A DNA stretch of 64,000 nucleotides from Sympetrum striolatum. Taxonomy: Eukaryota; Arthropoda; Insecta; Odonata; Libellulidae. Positions within the stretch are counted from its first letter, which is position 1. Each line of letters opens with the position of its first letter. The notes beneath the pieces are model-generated. The model did no database searches and was not told the DNA's origin. It saw nothing but the letters and a program-made list of their open reading frames with translations. A program made the position numbers and the translations under genes. The stretch is taken from positions 62,566,939 through 62,630,938 of the forward strand of contig OX388351.1 of assembly GCA_947579665.1 (NCBI GenBank), read 5' to 3'. Of the stretch, positions 46,358 through 58,755 are shown piece by piece.

Positions 46358-46440
46358 GTACACTCCTGGCCAAAATTAACGCAGCACCTCCCTAGCGATC
46401 CTTACGGCCGGTGCTGCGTTAATTTTGGCCAGGAGTGTAC
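46358..46440. mobile_element. TA-flanked perfect palindrome (mariner/Tc1-type MITE end pair)
   Basis: The arms at 46358-46388 and 46410-46440 are perfect reverse complements over 31 bp around a 21-base GC-rich loop. Each arm begins GTACACTCCTGGCCAAAATT and continues AACGCAGCACC. The palindrome is bounded by TA dinucleotides (46359-46360 and 46438-46439), the target of Tc1/mariner transposons. A CTGGCCAAAATTA type of terminus is, from general knowledge, common in that superfamily. With only about 79 bp it cannot encode anything. It looks like two terminal repeats joined head-to-head, with the interior lost. The lack of mismatches suggests a young insertion. Confidence 0.75.
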
Positions 46441-49400
46441 AAAAAGGTATTGGCAGTTTGTCTCTAATTAATTTAGATACGTAACCTTAAAATTCAGTCT
46501 TTTATACGTCTTCTTCAAGCAATTTTACCACGAACAATGAATAATATCTGTTTGATAAATAGATATATTATTCATTGACTCTAAAGATCTAGGACTCGTC
46601 CAACGTGAATGCTTGTTAAACGTATGTTTTCTCAGCAATGACGTTTGCGAAGCGATCTTCTCAGTATTAAAGGAGAGAAAATGGTGGAATGAGAACCTTT
46701 TCTAATTCCTCGATAACGGAAAAGCGAAATTCCGAGGAAAAATTGAGGCGACTCTTGGAAGGAAGGGAATAAATCCTGGGTCCGAAGTGGTGACCGACAG
46801 ATGTGAAAAAGGGATGGAAAAGTAAATGACGCGAAGAGAAGTGCGTCCCGCGACAAAACGAAAGGGCGTCCGAAAAAAGGTCTGAGAGACATTCATATTT
46901 ATAAAATGGAAGGTAGGAAGGGAAAATGGATGGGAATGGAAGATTGAAGGAAGTGGATTTGGAAGACGTGCAGAAAGTGAAAAATCTCTGCATCAAAATG
47001 GATGGCGAGGATAGAAAAGAGCGAAGGAGAGAAAAGAATAAATATAGTGCAAAAGAATAAGGGCATTTGTAATGGTACATCATGGGCCTTTTCGAGACCT
47101 AGACTAACCGGGACCAGAAAAAATGCATAAAAAGTGGAAGTTTGCAGTGTTGCTGTGTATTGATATTATTGGAATATCTGTATCGTCGTTTGCATACAAT
47201 TTTGGGGTGTACTTCGATTATTATGTTGCAATCTGTGTATTAGAAAGAAAGCATGGAGTATGAACTCAAGGAAGCGATATGCTAGATCGGCTTTACACAG
47301 CATGCTTAAGAGCTTCCGGATAGCCATGTAGGCTTTAGTAGGCAACGATGAAAAATCTTTCTTCTGCATCAAAAAATATCGTCAGGCTAACTCGTTCGTT
47401 ATTTAAGAATATGCATAGTAGATTTAATGGGTATATTTTAGCAATTTTTAAATATAATTCCATTTTATTATTTTGAAAATTATTTTTCGCTTACAATTAT
47501 TCGGCTGAAGAGGTAGTATAATTAAGAGCAAAAATAGTCATCATTAGGAATTGCCATTAGTTTTAACTGCCTCAGAGATCTTTAACTTATTTATTCTACT
47601 AAAAATGGAATATAATTGTTTTTCTGTTCATTGTAAAGCAATTATTAGTTTGAAGTTGAAATGTGTAAGAATATATAAGTGCAGGACTGGCTAAAAAAGC
47701 GTCCTTATCAAATCTTAGGTTACCTTTAAAAAACTCACCGAAATAATTCCCTTACATTAATATTTTCTATTATTCAAAATTTTTGGAAACTCATCAAAAT
47801 GTTATGCGTTTTATTAACTCTCACTTGTCCATCTACTATCACTCATCCATCAACTATCGTATCCTCCTCGAGGGTACGGTGAATATTGCTTTATTCACCA
47901 GCAGAATACCGTATAAATTATGAATCATTCTTCCTTGGTATTGGTGCTCTAATATTAACATAGGCGTCATCCATCAACTCGTTTATAGTCGCACTGTGGA
48001 AATGGAAGTCAATTCTGTAATGATCAGAGAATTTTTCCCACTCCCGATTTGAAATTTCAAGAAATTTTGGAATTGAAAATAATTTTTAATTTTACAATTG
48101 AATATATATTCCATTAAATTTTAAGAAAGCAAACATTACTACACGTCAAAAAAGGATTTTTTTTGCGATAGCTGCAGTGAGAGAAAAATATACTTAATTA
48201 CCTCGGGAGACCACATCACCTTTTATATTTTTCTTTCGTCTATTAATCTCGAAGATTAGTAGTCAATCAATATCCATGGAAGAAGGCACACATTAGAATA
48301 AGTTATTTTATGCTTTTACTCTTCCTCGATTACTTATATATATATATATTTGTATATTTAGTGAATATTAATTATAATCTTTATTGGAGATTAAGGTCTC
48401 TATAACGTTGAAAATTTACCTCAGAAACCATTTAAAACCAAAAGAAAGTAAAATAGCCGTATACGTCAGCAGAAATGAATAAAAAAGTTGGGTGGAGAGG
48501 GTTGAGAATGATAAAAATAGGAGGGCATTCCGGTGAACGTAAATAATCCGGAATGGAGAGGAGGAAATAGAAAAGGGGTCACTTGACAGGGAGATGGAAT
48601 TGGTAAGGAGGGGATTACAGGGGAAGAAGGAGGATACAATTGGGAAATAGAGTCTCAAGAAGGCGTTTGAGTGGAAGGAAAGAGTCAAAAGAGTTTTGGG
48701 CATATCGGTCCGGAGGGGGTCGTTGCTGGAGGAACCGAAAAAGAGATGAAAGGGGTACGGGAAGGGGCGACGGAAGCGGATGTGGAGGAAAAGTGTCTAA
48801 AAATGTATGAAATGAAAGAGAAAGGGAATTCTTCGGAGATGTAGTAAAAGATGGAATGACTGGGAGGGAACCACTGCTAGATTAGCCTATTGATACATTG
48901 GGAGATAATTTATTCCTATCATTAACACACTGGCAGGAGCAGTTTCTGCGAATTTGCTATTTAGTTCTCCCATGGAGATTGTGATTAGGATAATAGCAAT
49001 TACGTTCTTCATAATCTGCGAAAGCGGTCCAACCGTTCCGATGATCGGAATGGGAAAGAAGACCGTTTAGCCAAAGGTAGTCTAAAATTGTTTCGAAGAG
49101 GAAATCTTTGGTGGATGGAAATTGAGGCAATTAAGAGATCGTATCGATGCGAAGATAGTAATATTCGCACTCCATAGCTATTAAATATAACTGTTAAGGA
49201 ATTTCTGAATGATTATTTTTCAAGAGTTATTTCCTTTCCGGGAATGCTTTATAAAGAAGGAAATGTAGATATCGCTTTGAAAAATACGTGGGAAATGAAT
49301 AATTATTTTATCAAATCATTTTCTTGATGTTTAACTTTTCCAGATAAAGTAGTTGTGATTATAAGATTTAATAACAACTTTACGTTGAAAATTTTGTACG

Positions 49401-50859
49401 AAGACTTGAAAGAGTCCTTTAAGTAAATTGAATTTTGTGTGATATTCAACATTAATTTAGCAAAAAAACGAAACCATCTCAGGGTTAACATTGTGGTATT
49501 TCTTAATGTTACCATGATTTTTTTATTAATTGAGCATCTATTTCTTCACTCATGTTTTATAACATATATTTAATAGAGACAGGTTATGCTATCCATTTGC
49601 TGCAGATACACTAAAACAAGTCTAAAAATAGAGTTTAAGGCAATTTTTATGTAAATTACACCCCTCTTTGGTTATGAATTGCAATACACTTTAAAGATAT
49701 AATTGTATAATTGTTGATGTTCAATAAAGCTCTTAAAACCATATTTGCAACTTATTGCTTCAAAAATGTATGTATATTCAAGTATAGGCGGTATTTCTAT
49801 ATATTTCAAAATAATTTATCATCACTGAATGTTTCGTTATTAGGATATTTGGTCATAACGCTCAAATTTGACCAGAGCTTAATGTCAATGCTTTTCTTTA
49901 TGTAACTCGTAATATTCTTTGCCCGTATATTTTTGGCAATCCATTGCCATGAATTTCCCGTAACCGCCTGTATATTTACAAATAAAACGGAGGACTGCTA
50001 AAGTAGGTTGCAGCCAAGTAAAAAAGCTGAACACGCCGGAGTAAATTTGAATAAAAAAGAAAAGCGGGTCGCATTTTGTCAAACTGTGCGTCTCGTTCTT
50101 GAGCGAAATGCGGAGAATAGAGTTGCTCGAATTATTTCCTCTTAGAAACTGCGTTCCGCGATGAATTTCCTTAATAAGGCGGTTGAAAATACTTCCCTCA
50201 TAACGGCACAATTTAAGTGGCCCAATTTCAAGCACCCCAAAGCGCTGTTCGCGAGAAAAGCATTAGGCGCAGGGAGAATGCGTGGGTACATCACGATTTT
50301 AACGCCGCGTATGTGCGCTATTATTGGGCGGTAACGAATTTCCGCGGTGCCCAAACACAATGGTTTCCACAAATAAAGAAAATCCCCATAACATTTAATT
50401 TTCCTCTCCGGCGCTCGAGCAAAAAGAAGGTGAGGTAAAAACCGCCGGAAATTCGGGTCGAGAAGAATGGTCCACGAACTTTTACATCCGTGTGGAAGAT
50501 TGCTTTAGCGGAGTCGGAGGAAGGCTTGGACGCATAGAAAATGCCGGTGGGAAGGAAGGAAAGAAGTTATGAAGAGAGAGGCGAAAACATTTTTCATCTC
50601 TTCAATTTCAATTCTGGGATCGAAGCGAAGGGGCCGATGCATACGTGGATGAGACAAAAAGAGTTTGGAAGGGAAAGAAATCGCGTGCTGAGAGAGGGTG
50701 GAAAGAAAAGGGAAAGAATTTAGGGCTGTAACTTTCATCAATCCGAAGATTAGAATGTCGATGATGCTTTTACCCTGTAGAATACTTAGATTAGTTGACA
50801 TGATAACAAATATATAAATTCGATCGACGAAGATTTGACCTTTTGAAACACCATAATAG
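46441..50859. other. Long stretch without a recognised gene
   Basis: Contains purine-rich tracts (46680-47040, 48480-48830 and 50520-50720) that create Ser/Phe/Leu-rich minus-strand frames up to 138 codons; these are composition effects. A short TA microsatellite lies at 48336-48350. A GC-richer island at 49900-50470 carries overlapping frames on opposite strands with no recognised domain. Confidence 0.35.
48336..48350. repeat. TA microsatellite
   Basis: A short uninterrupted (TA)n run of about seven units. Confidence 0.85.
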
Positions 50860-50865
50860 GGAGCA

Positions 50866-51028
50866 TGGGGAAGTAACAGAGCTTAATTTACGCGTGATAA
50901 AAAATAATTTTATTCGTGACCGGTTTCAACCTATTGTATGCCAGATTATGAACTTAGAATAGTTTGAATTAGGTTGTAAATATTAATATTTCTTCCCGTG
51001 TAATTTACGCTTCGTTACTTCATCCCAA
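50866..51028. repeat. Imperfect inverted repeat enclosing hammerhead-like motif 4
   Basis: GAAGTAACAGAGCTTAATTTACGC at about 50870-50893 (ends GAAGTAAC and AATTTACGC) is matched in reverse complement by GTAATTTACGCTTCGTTACTTC at about 51001-51022. The central part contains the minus-strand motif at 50912-50952. It could be the end structure of a small element. Confidence 0.55.
50912..50952 (-). ncRNA. Hammerhead-like motif candidate 4
   Basis: The minus strand reads CATAATCTGG, CATACAATAGG, then TTGAAACCGGTCACGAATAA. The GAAAC..GTC part matches the other candidates, but the hairpin before it is weak. Sequences of the form TGAAACCGGTC followed by ATAAAATTATTTTTT are familiar at ends of dispersed elements, so I read this as a decayed element terminus. 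Confidence 0.3.
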
Positions 51029-53712
51029 TTCCTAATAAAAATAATTAAGTACGTATATTTAGCCTAGCACTTATTCTTCCAAATTCATCAGTGTTTATGC
51101 GTATGATTTTCGGGTTCTATGCACATTTTCTCTTGCCATGTGAAAAAAAATCCTACGTTAATCCTATGTCTTTTGCTGCTACTTATGAATATTTTAATAG
51201 GCTTGAAATAAATTGTTGTTCATTGATCAACGTGATATTATGAGTTTGGTCAATAGATCAGAAATGTAGCAAACAATATTAATGCATATATCAGCTTACT
51301 GAACATTATTAGGATAATTAGAATATTTTAATTTATTAATGGATAGTTTAGAGGTTTAATGAATTAAAACTGTGGATGAAGAAATTTCTACTTAGAATTA
51401 ATTGGAATAAAATTCTAGGTATCTTGCACAGATTGTAAGAGGTTTTAGGGTAAGAATAATGGAAATTGGTAATTATTTATCCGCGAAAAATTGAAATAAA
51501 TACTTTTATTTGTAAAGCGACCTTCCACATAAATAAGCTGCACTATGTTAAATTTGTGGTAGGCAGAGCTAAATTATCATGGGACCCAACTTTGCCTTCG
51601 CGAATAGCTTGGTCTTGTCATCTTTCCCCTGACATTTCTCACGGTATCTGATGCTTCAATATTACGGAACAGAATATTGTATCCAACTTTAGAGATTGTA
51701 TATCTTCTATGTTTATCATGCGAGAAACATAGAGTTTACATTCATCGAAATTTAACGATAGTTTAATACGAAACCGAATGAAGCTCCGTGAGGGAAACAA
51801 GATAAAAAGTTACGAAACAAGAGCAGGGGGAGGTGATTGGGGTAAAAATAGGCACCTTTCCCTTATTCTCCCACCACATATTTCTCCCCTCCCAAACTTC
51901 ACGACATTCAGGATGGATCGTGGGATGGGTTTTTCAGGAGGCTTTGTGGGAGGAATTGCTATAGGGTAAGGAAGGGTTGGTAAAAAAAGGAAGAGAAGAG
52001 AAAGGGTCTCCTCCAGAAAGGGTATTCCCCGGAGAAAAGACATGTTTTTAATGGAGCAGTAAATCTACTTCACCTTTTTTTGTTCGCGGGCATGATGTGA
52101 TATGAAATCCTTCGTCACCAGAGTGTGTTTAGAAAAAAATCCCTCTCCCGCCACTAACTCCCGCTCTGAATTCTGGGTAGGGACGAGGCGCCATATGGCC
52201 GTGAAACGGGCAGTTTGGCTGCGGAGGAAGATACTTAGGGGACACTTATATTGCGGCAATAAAATGGAGGGAAAAGTGACAGCGCCTCTGGTGGACGGAG
52301 TTTACATGACGGCCCGAATTGGTTCCGATAATTCTCCTCCGAAAACGGTCCGACGCACTCTCTTAGTGGTAGGACGCTTCCTCAAGTTTTGTACATCAAA
52401 ATGCGCTGGATTAAAAGGAGGTCCGAGGTAGTCCCTAAAATTAAAGTGGCTGATTTATAGGAGTCAGAATGGAACAGATGCCTGAGTAGATCATTTAGGG
52501 TCTCGTTGAGTAATGTTAACGGTCCTTGGTTGATGTCATAACAATGAAAAAGAGTTCATAGCACCAGTGTAACTTTTTTATAAATCAAATTTGATTTCTT
52601 AATTATCGTAAAAGAATAAAAAACCCATATATAAATTGCGCACTGGACAAATTTGAAGGTAATTTATAATATTCAAGTTTTCCAGCGCGATATATTTATT
52701 TTGTAAATAACCAAGCCTCTCACTTCGTGTAATTTGTACTGGTAGCTTAAAGATAAAACTATTTAAATATAACGGAAACTTATACAACCCCTTAACTGGG
52801 GTAAATCTATAAACTTAACTAGTTAACGATTATAAACTGTTTCCAAACGTACTCTGTCTAAACTAACGATGTTTTTAGGGTCCAAAAATTTCCTTAATTA
52901 GTTATTAAAGTGTCATTAAATCATAAAATACCAATAAAAAATATAACATGATAATTTAGAGATTAATGATAATCTTTGATTCGCGTAATTATTAGTTCTT
53001 TTTGTGGAGTTGTTGAACCAAATTCTCAGGTTTTAAGAATCTGAAAGTGGGTGTTTGCAATCCCCTCCGAGTGATCCTAATCCTTCTTTGCTTATTTAAC
53101 TATCTCATAGAAATAACTCTGCTGGACTCCTAGTAATATAACGCACAAGACTGCAATCAAAATTTATTTCTCTTTCATCAGGAAAAAAAATGATTACCTT
53201 TGCCTGCAAAATTCTATTATTGGCTTCGTTATTGATGCAGCAGACGTAGAGGACTTTTAGGAATACTGTAATGATGGTTTATTGCGTCATAGGTAAATTG
53301 GAATATTTTAAGTTTAGTATTGCCTATGAATCATTCTTGGCTCAGTTTATACTTGAGTATAATGGTATACATTCATTTGAGAACAAAAATGAATAGTAGA
53401 GAGAGTCTGTGTACAGGTTTTTATTTGTTAAATAGCAAATGATAAAACTGCTTTATATGGATAGTATCAAACCAAACCAAGGTTTATATACAAGAATGAG
53501 CACAGTTTGTTATCAGAATTAAATTCAGGCGTCGAAAAAATTTAGTAACATATTGAGAAAAAATAAAATTCAATATCATTTCAACTCAGCTAGGTGGCTT
53601 TTCAAGGGGATAATTTTAAGCTTGAGCTTCTAAAAAAATATTTTCAAACTAATTATTATGGTATGTTGAAGAAAGTCTTCAAGATCTACTAACCAGGTGG
53701 TTTCTCGGTGGA
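51029..53712. other. No recognised gene; GC-richer 51780-52430
   Basis: A 109-codon plus-strand frame (52102-52431) is Arg/Lys-rich and lies in the GC-richer island. I recognise no domain, splice context or repeat in it. The remainder is AT-rich. Confidence 0.35.
52102..52431 (+). CDS. Unassigned 109-codon open frame
   Basis: The product is basic, with LRRKILRGHLYCGNKMEG in the middle and VRRTLLVVGRF near the end. No signal peptide, membrane helix or family motif is visible. Purine-rich flanks and a lack of context make chance likely. It is listed only because it is one of the longer frames in a GC-richer island and could hide an exon. Confidence 0.1.
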   Translation: MKSFVTRVCLEKNPSPATNSRSEFWVGTRRHMAVKRAVWLRRKILRGHLYCGNKMEGKVTAPLVDGVYMTARIGSDNSPPKTVRRTLLVVGRFLKFCTSKCAGLKGGPR

Positions 53713-53755
53713 ACACCGACGATTCGGCTGCTAGTACCGCAGCCATCCTCAAGGT
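53713..53755 (-). ncRNA. Hammerhead-like motif candidate 5
   Basis: The minus strand reads TTGAGGAT, then a perfect 6-bp stem GGCTGC-GGTACTA-GCAGCC, then GAATCGTCGG. A second hairpin TCGGTGTTCCACCGA and GAAACC follow. The first box and the stem are well formed; the GAAAC box has become GAATC. It has the same architecture as the other five copies. Confidence 0.4.
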
Positions 53756-56700
53756 TGAGTTATTATTATGGAGGTATTATATTTATTTATTATGGTAGCA
53801 TAACAATTATTTACGAATTTTCAAATAGATATAATTTTTCTTAATTTAGTCCCGTGGAAATAATGAAAATCTACTTTTTGAAAAACAAAAAAACCGACTG
53901 AGCTAATGGTTTTCATGAAGAAATGTATGTGCTGTATTTGGATTGGTCTCTATATCTCCGCACGTCTTTGGGTTGCAATGATGGGAATGTCAGCCGTTTT
54001 GATAAGTGTTTCTCGGAGAGCGTCTCCAAGGCAATCCTCGCTAATACGTCCAACGCAAAGGCAATTGTGTACTTTAAGAAAGACGATGGCCAAAATGACA
54101 GCTTTTCTTCCGGGAAAAACTACACCCGGTTGAAAAATGTTTCTCCACTCGTTATTTTCACGAGGAAATTATCTTTCTGTCCCGTTCCATAAGGGTAGCG
54201 GAGGCTAAGTAAATTGAATTTCTATTTGCCCATGTGGAAAGGGTTTGGTGAGTGTTTTCTAACATCCTAGACTCATCAGTGACGAGAATTATGTAATTTT
54301 CGTGGGATTTTTTCAATTTGTCACATTGAATGAATTCATTCACGGAAAATAGTACATTAATGATGATCTATTAGGAACTGTAGATAGTTTTCATAACTCA
54401 AAGTCATTGAATCTGTCACAATTTTTATCAAAATATCTCAGAGTTAATTAATTCATGGAAAATCGTCAAATTTATTTCTCAATGTACCGATTACGAAAAT
54501 TCGTAAAAAAGAAACCATTGTATTTGAACAACGGTTTTGCTTAGCCATTTTATGAAGTTGGAAATTTAATTCATCTGAAGAAAATTGAGGTATTGAAACT
54601 TTGTCTCTAAAACTTGACTCCAATTTAAGGAAATGAAAAAATAAACATTGAGGAATTCAAGCTTTTTACATATGCTATTTTAGTGAATATTAAGTTTCAA
54701 AATGTATCAATTAGAAACAAATTTAATGAAACAAAAAATGAAATGAAATAGTTAATGCCTTTGAAGTAAATAATAGTAAATAATGAATGGAGTTGAGGTA
54801 TAAGAACTTTATCTCTGTAAATTAACTCCAGATTATGGAAACGATAAAATATTAAGGACAATTAACTTCTGCAAATGATGTTTTAGTGAAGATTTGGCCT
54901 TCTAAATGTTTTAATCAGTTATTTTTATGTTGAAATGTCATTATTCCGAACGAAGTTTGTACTATTTACAGCTACGCGTACATAAAAAACAAACTTCATT
55001 ATTTGGATTGCGATTCTAGAGGTGTTAATTGAAAATATTACTCTCCTGTTGACACCGTCATCAATTATAGTGTAATCAAGAAATTAGTGATAAGGCAACG
55101 CGTTGAAATAAGTATGCAGCGCAGTGATACGCGGAGACTGCAATGATTAAATGGTAATTTGACCGTGCACACCGCTGCACGAACGAATCAAAGGAGAATC
55201 ACGTTTGCGCTCGTCCGAATTCGTTAATTAAGGCTCCCAATTTGCGAAAGCTCGACATTATAGTGGAAACAATGTATGCAAGTGTCACAATCTATGCAGG
55301 GGATCGCCTACGACGCAGTCGCTAGTCGAAACACCTCCACGGAAATGGAATTTAACTCTCACTGGTGGAATATAATCGAAGAGGTGCTGATTCGGAAGTC
55401 ACGCCGTAAACGCGTTTGCATTTATCCCGGGCAGCGGGTGTCGCTAAATTCAAATTCAATTCGAATGCCGGCGAAAATTAGTTCAGCGATTAATCTAAAT
55501 TCCGATTCTTCATTTGGAATCAAATCAAATTAATGCCGACGCTAAAACACCGAACTCGTTGAGAGACGGTCTAGTTCTTCGTGATTGAACTACGCGGGAA
55601 AAGTTTTTCCGGAAAATTTCCAGATATGGAGTCAATTGATGCGATTCAACGATGCGGTTTAGGATTAGGCGGGTTTGTAAAAGCATCGATGGGACAGCTA
55701 GAACCCTCCTCTGTTTATAAAATTTTCTTTTTAAACTATTAGAGTATTCAATACCTCAGTAATAGCCATGCATATTAAAAAATAATGAGAGTAATACATG
55801 GAGATGAAATTTTATTAATGCTAATATATAATCAATCGATTCGGCCGAGATGTTGTGGAAAGACATAATTGGAAATAGATTTTTACTTTTCCACAAGGTT
55901 CAATTTATTTTCAATGTTAATATATATCTTAACATTGTAGTAAGCGTAAGTAACGCATAGCAAGTGGAGATATCTTTCTTAAATATGTAACTTAGAGAGT
56001 CAGAAAATTGTTTCTGAGAATTAAAAAATGACATATTTGCTACTTTCATTTTTAACATATCCAATAAAGAATGCAATTCGTAGATTCTGCTGCTTTTATC
56101 GAATTTGAATATTTCAGAAACGTGGATGTGATTCAAATGTGCTTGAAATTTTATTTTCTCGTGAAATTTGCAGTAACTGTACTACTGCAGTATTGATTAT
56201 ACCCTGCGAGTCTGGAGTTTTGAATTAAGGCGTTATTGTAGTGAGAAAGAGTAACTTATAGTCTCCGAAATTACCGAGCAAAAACGTTACAGATACTTTC
56301 TAATAAGCATACTTTTTTTTCTAAAAGGTGCATTTAAAATAATAAAAAGATAAAGCATTGTAAACAAATAGATGTTGTAGTTTATAAAATATAAGCGAGG
56401 ATGAAACAAAATATATATAAGGTTCAAATTTATATGACTATTTTCCATTAGGGAACGAGAGGTCGAAACAAAACGTAAGGAAACATGAGAGCTTTTTTCA
56501 CCCAGGAGATTTAGCCCTTGAACCGGTTTGCGCACTAACACTTCCAGGGCAAATGGTATGGCGGACACAGGCAGTGAGGTAAACCAAAACTCACAACTTC
56601 CGCTTCTAAGTCTCTCTTTAGTCACGTATTCCCATTAGTAACATGAGATGAGGGAAGTGCATTGTGGGAAATCGGTATCAGGAAGCTGTACGAACTGCGG

Positions 56701-58724
56701 GAAAGGTTTCGTCAAACAGTAGTAGTTTTAGTGCCAAGTCCTGGTCGGCTGGGGGTGGCTTTCGTTTTCTAGGTGGATATGCAAAATAACTCACCTCACC
56801 TCGAGAATTGAGAGAGAATAGCGAATCCACCGTTCCGCTAGAATTTGTTCACGATGAATTATACTTTTGATATTATTTGTTTCTTTGAGACTTTGGTATC
56901 CACCCGTTACAATTATGGTGTTTCACTTACGCTGCATGAATTAAATTTCATTTAATCATTTCAAATTAAATCAATCTTATTTCACTACCTTAAAATTATC
57001 CAATTTAGAATTTCTGTCAATCTATCCAAAATGTTTTATATAGTACATAAATGATTTTTCCAGTTCTTAGTTCGCTAAAAATTCTCCTGAGATGGGAATA
57101 TCAGAATATAAATTAGATTATAAGTAATAGTTCCATATAATTCTCGAATATATAAAATACGACCAATACTACGTATTTTAGTTAAATTGAGAATAAAATA
57201 AACTAGAGTATACCCTATCTACAGTGAGCCCATCATTTTCTTCAGGTTCATATTAATTTATTTATATTGGATATTATACTATACTAATAATTTAATATGG
57301 GTAGTTTTATGCTATGAATTACATCAAGAAATACATAATTTCCGCAGGTCAGTTATTTTAAATTACCATAGTTCCGGTGTTCAATCACCCGTTAATGGTG
57401 CACATTGGATCTACGGTCCTTCTAATACATAACCCTTGTAGTTTAACGTAATTAATTATGTTGAGTATGACGTTATACCGAATTTCCCTTCATGTGTGGA
57501 AACTTGGCTAGTGGATTCTTCATGATGAAGTACTTGTTCCACTTCTAATTGAAATGTTTTCAATCCAATGTTTCAATCAAAGTTCAATAGCAACGCCCCG
57601 ATCGCATGCTTCAGCAAAAGAATAAGCCTTGTATTATTACATCGCTGTTGTTTCAACCTTATAGCGCGTTACTCAATACGTACTTTGTTTTGCAATTGAA
57701 TTGACACACAAAAAGGGATTGTAACGGAGAACAATGACTGTGATATTCATTGATAGTACTCGGTTAGAATTCAATTTTCCCATCGAATTGTTGAAGTAAT
57801 GATCAGAGGTTATATCTTTTTACCAGTAGCTCTACATGAAAAGGTCAGTTATTAATAAGTGTGAGTATGAAGGACTAATTCAGTAAATTTAACCGGTTGG
57901 TGAATCAGTGATTCGATTATCCGTAGAATTAACTCATTCCCTCCATCAAATCTCGGTGTATGGAATATTTTTTGTGCTTTGGTTCAAGATAGATAAAAAT
58001 GTATATTTAATCTACTTTGTCGGCCTCGAATATAGCTGTGATTGCACGGAAAATACAGAGTTATGAGTGATGCTGAAAAGGATGCGAGGTAATCGAAGTG
58101 TAGTAGACTCATTATGCATCACTTGCGTGGAAATGCTCCGCTTGTAACATTTTCACTTCTTGAGTAAAGCAAGGACAAACTACCTCACTCCTCATCTTTC
58201 CTAATAAGCCTCAATCCCGATTATTACCTATTGGAAGCTTCTGCTTGAGAGGGCTGAATATATAGCTCATAGTATTGAATCGCAATCTTCTTGCATGGAA
58301 AAACTTCAGCATTTCACCAAATGCTACCAAATTGGGGGCGCTAAGAAAATTAAAGGATGATAATTTACATTAAAATACCGAATTTATTGCGGATAACCGG
58401 TGAGAAGAAAAAAACCTGGGAATAATTTCATCACTCCAGCCAATCATCCATGCGTTGACGGTACTTGCGAAAGAGCTTAATAAATAAAGCCTTTCCGTAT
58501 CCATCGCTTGCAGATGGATGGATATATTTCGGCATCGTTCACTCTCAAATAAATTCTTTTCTACATTACTTAATGGAAGTCTCAATTGTTCATAACTGTT
58601 TCAAGAATAAAAATGGATAGGGCCAAAAATAGTACAGTAGTTCTATTTTTGCCTGTTCGAGCACACAATTCCAGTTTTTTTCTAAAGAGAGCGGCAGGTT
58701 TATAATAACCTTCGCATCGGTATT
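53756..58724. other. No recognised gene
   Basis: AT-rich, with a GC-richer island at 55090-55560 holding an 85-codon frame of unknown meaning. Neither terminal repeats nor RNA-gene boxes were found. Confidence 0.35.
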
Positions 58725-58755
58725 CTCGAATGCCGCTTGTCGGTGAAACGTCAAT
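58725..58755 (+). ncRNA. Hammerhead-like motif candidate 6
   Basis: TCTCGAATG is followed by a short stem CCG-CTTGT-CGG, then TGAAACGTCAATC. It has the GAAACGTC word and the GATG-like box in the expected order, with a short stem. Likely a decayed copy. Confidence 0.35.

Noticed and set aside
46667..47083. 138-codon minus-strand frame, the longest in the window
   Set aside because: The underlying plus strand is purine-rich, and two other minus-strand frames are open across the same tract. No domain, and Phe/Ser/Pro bias.
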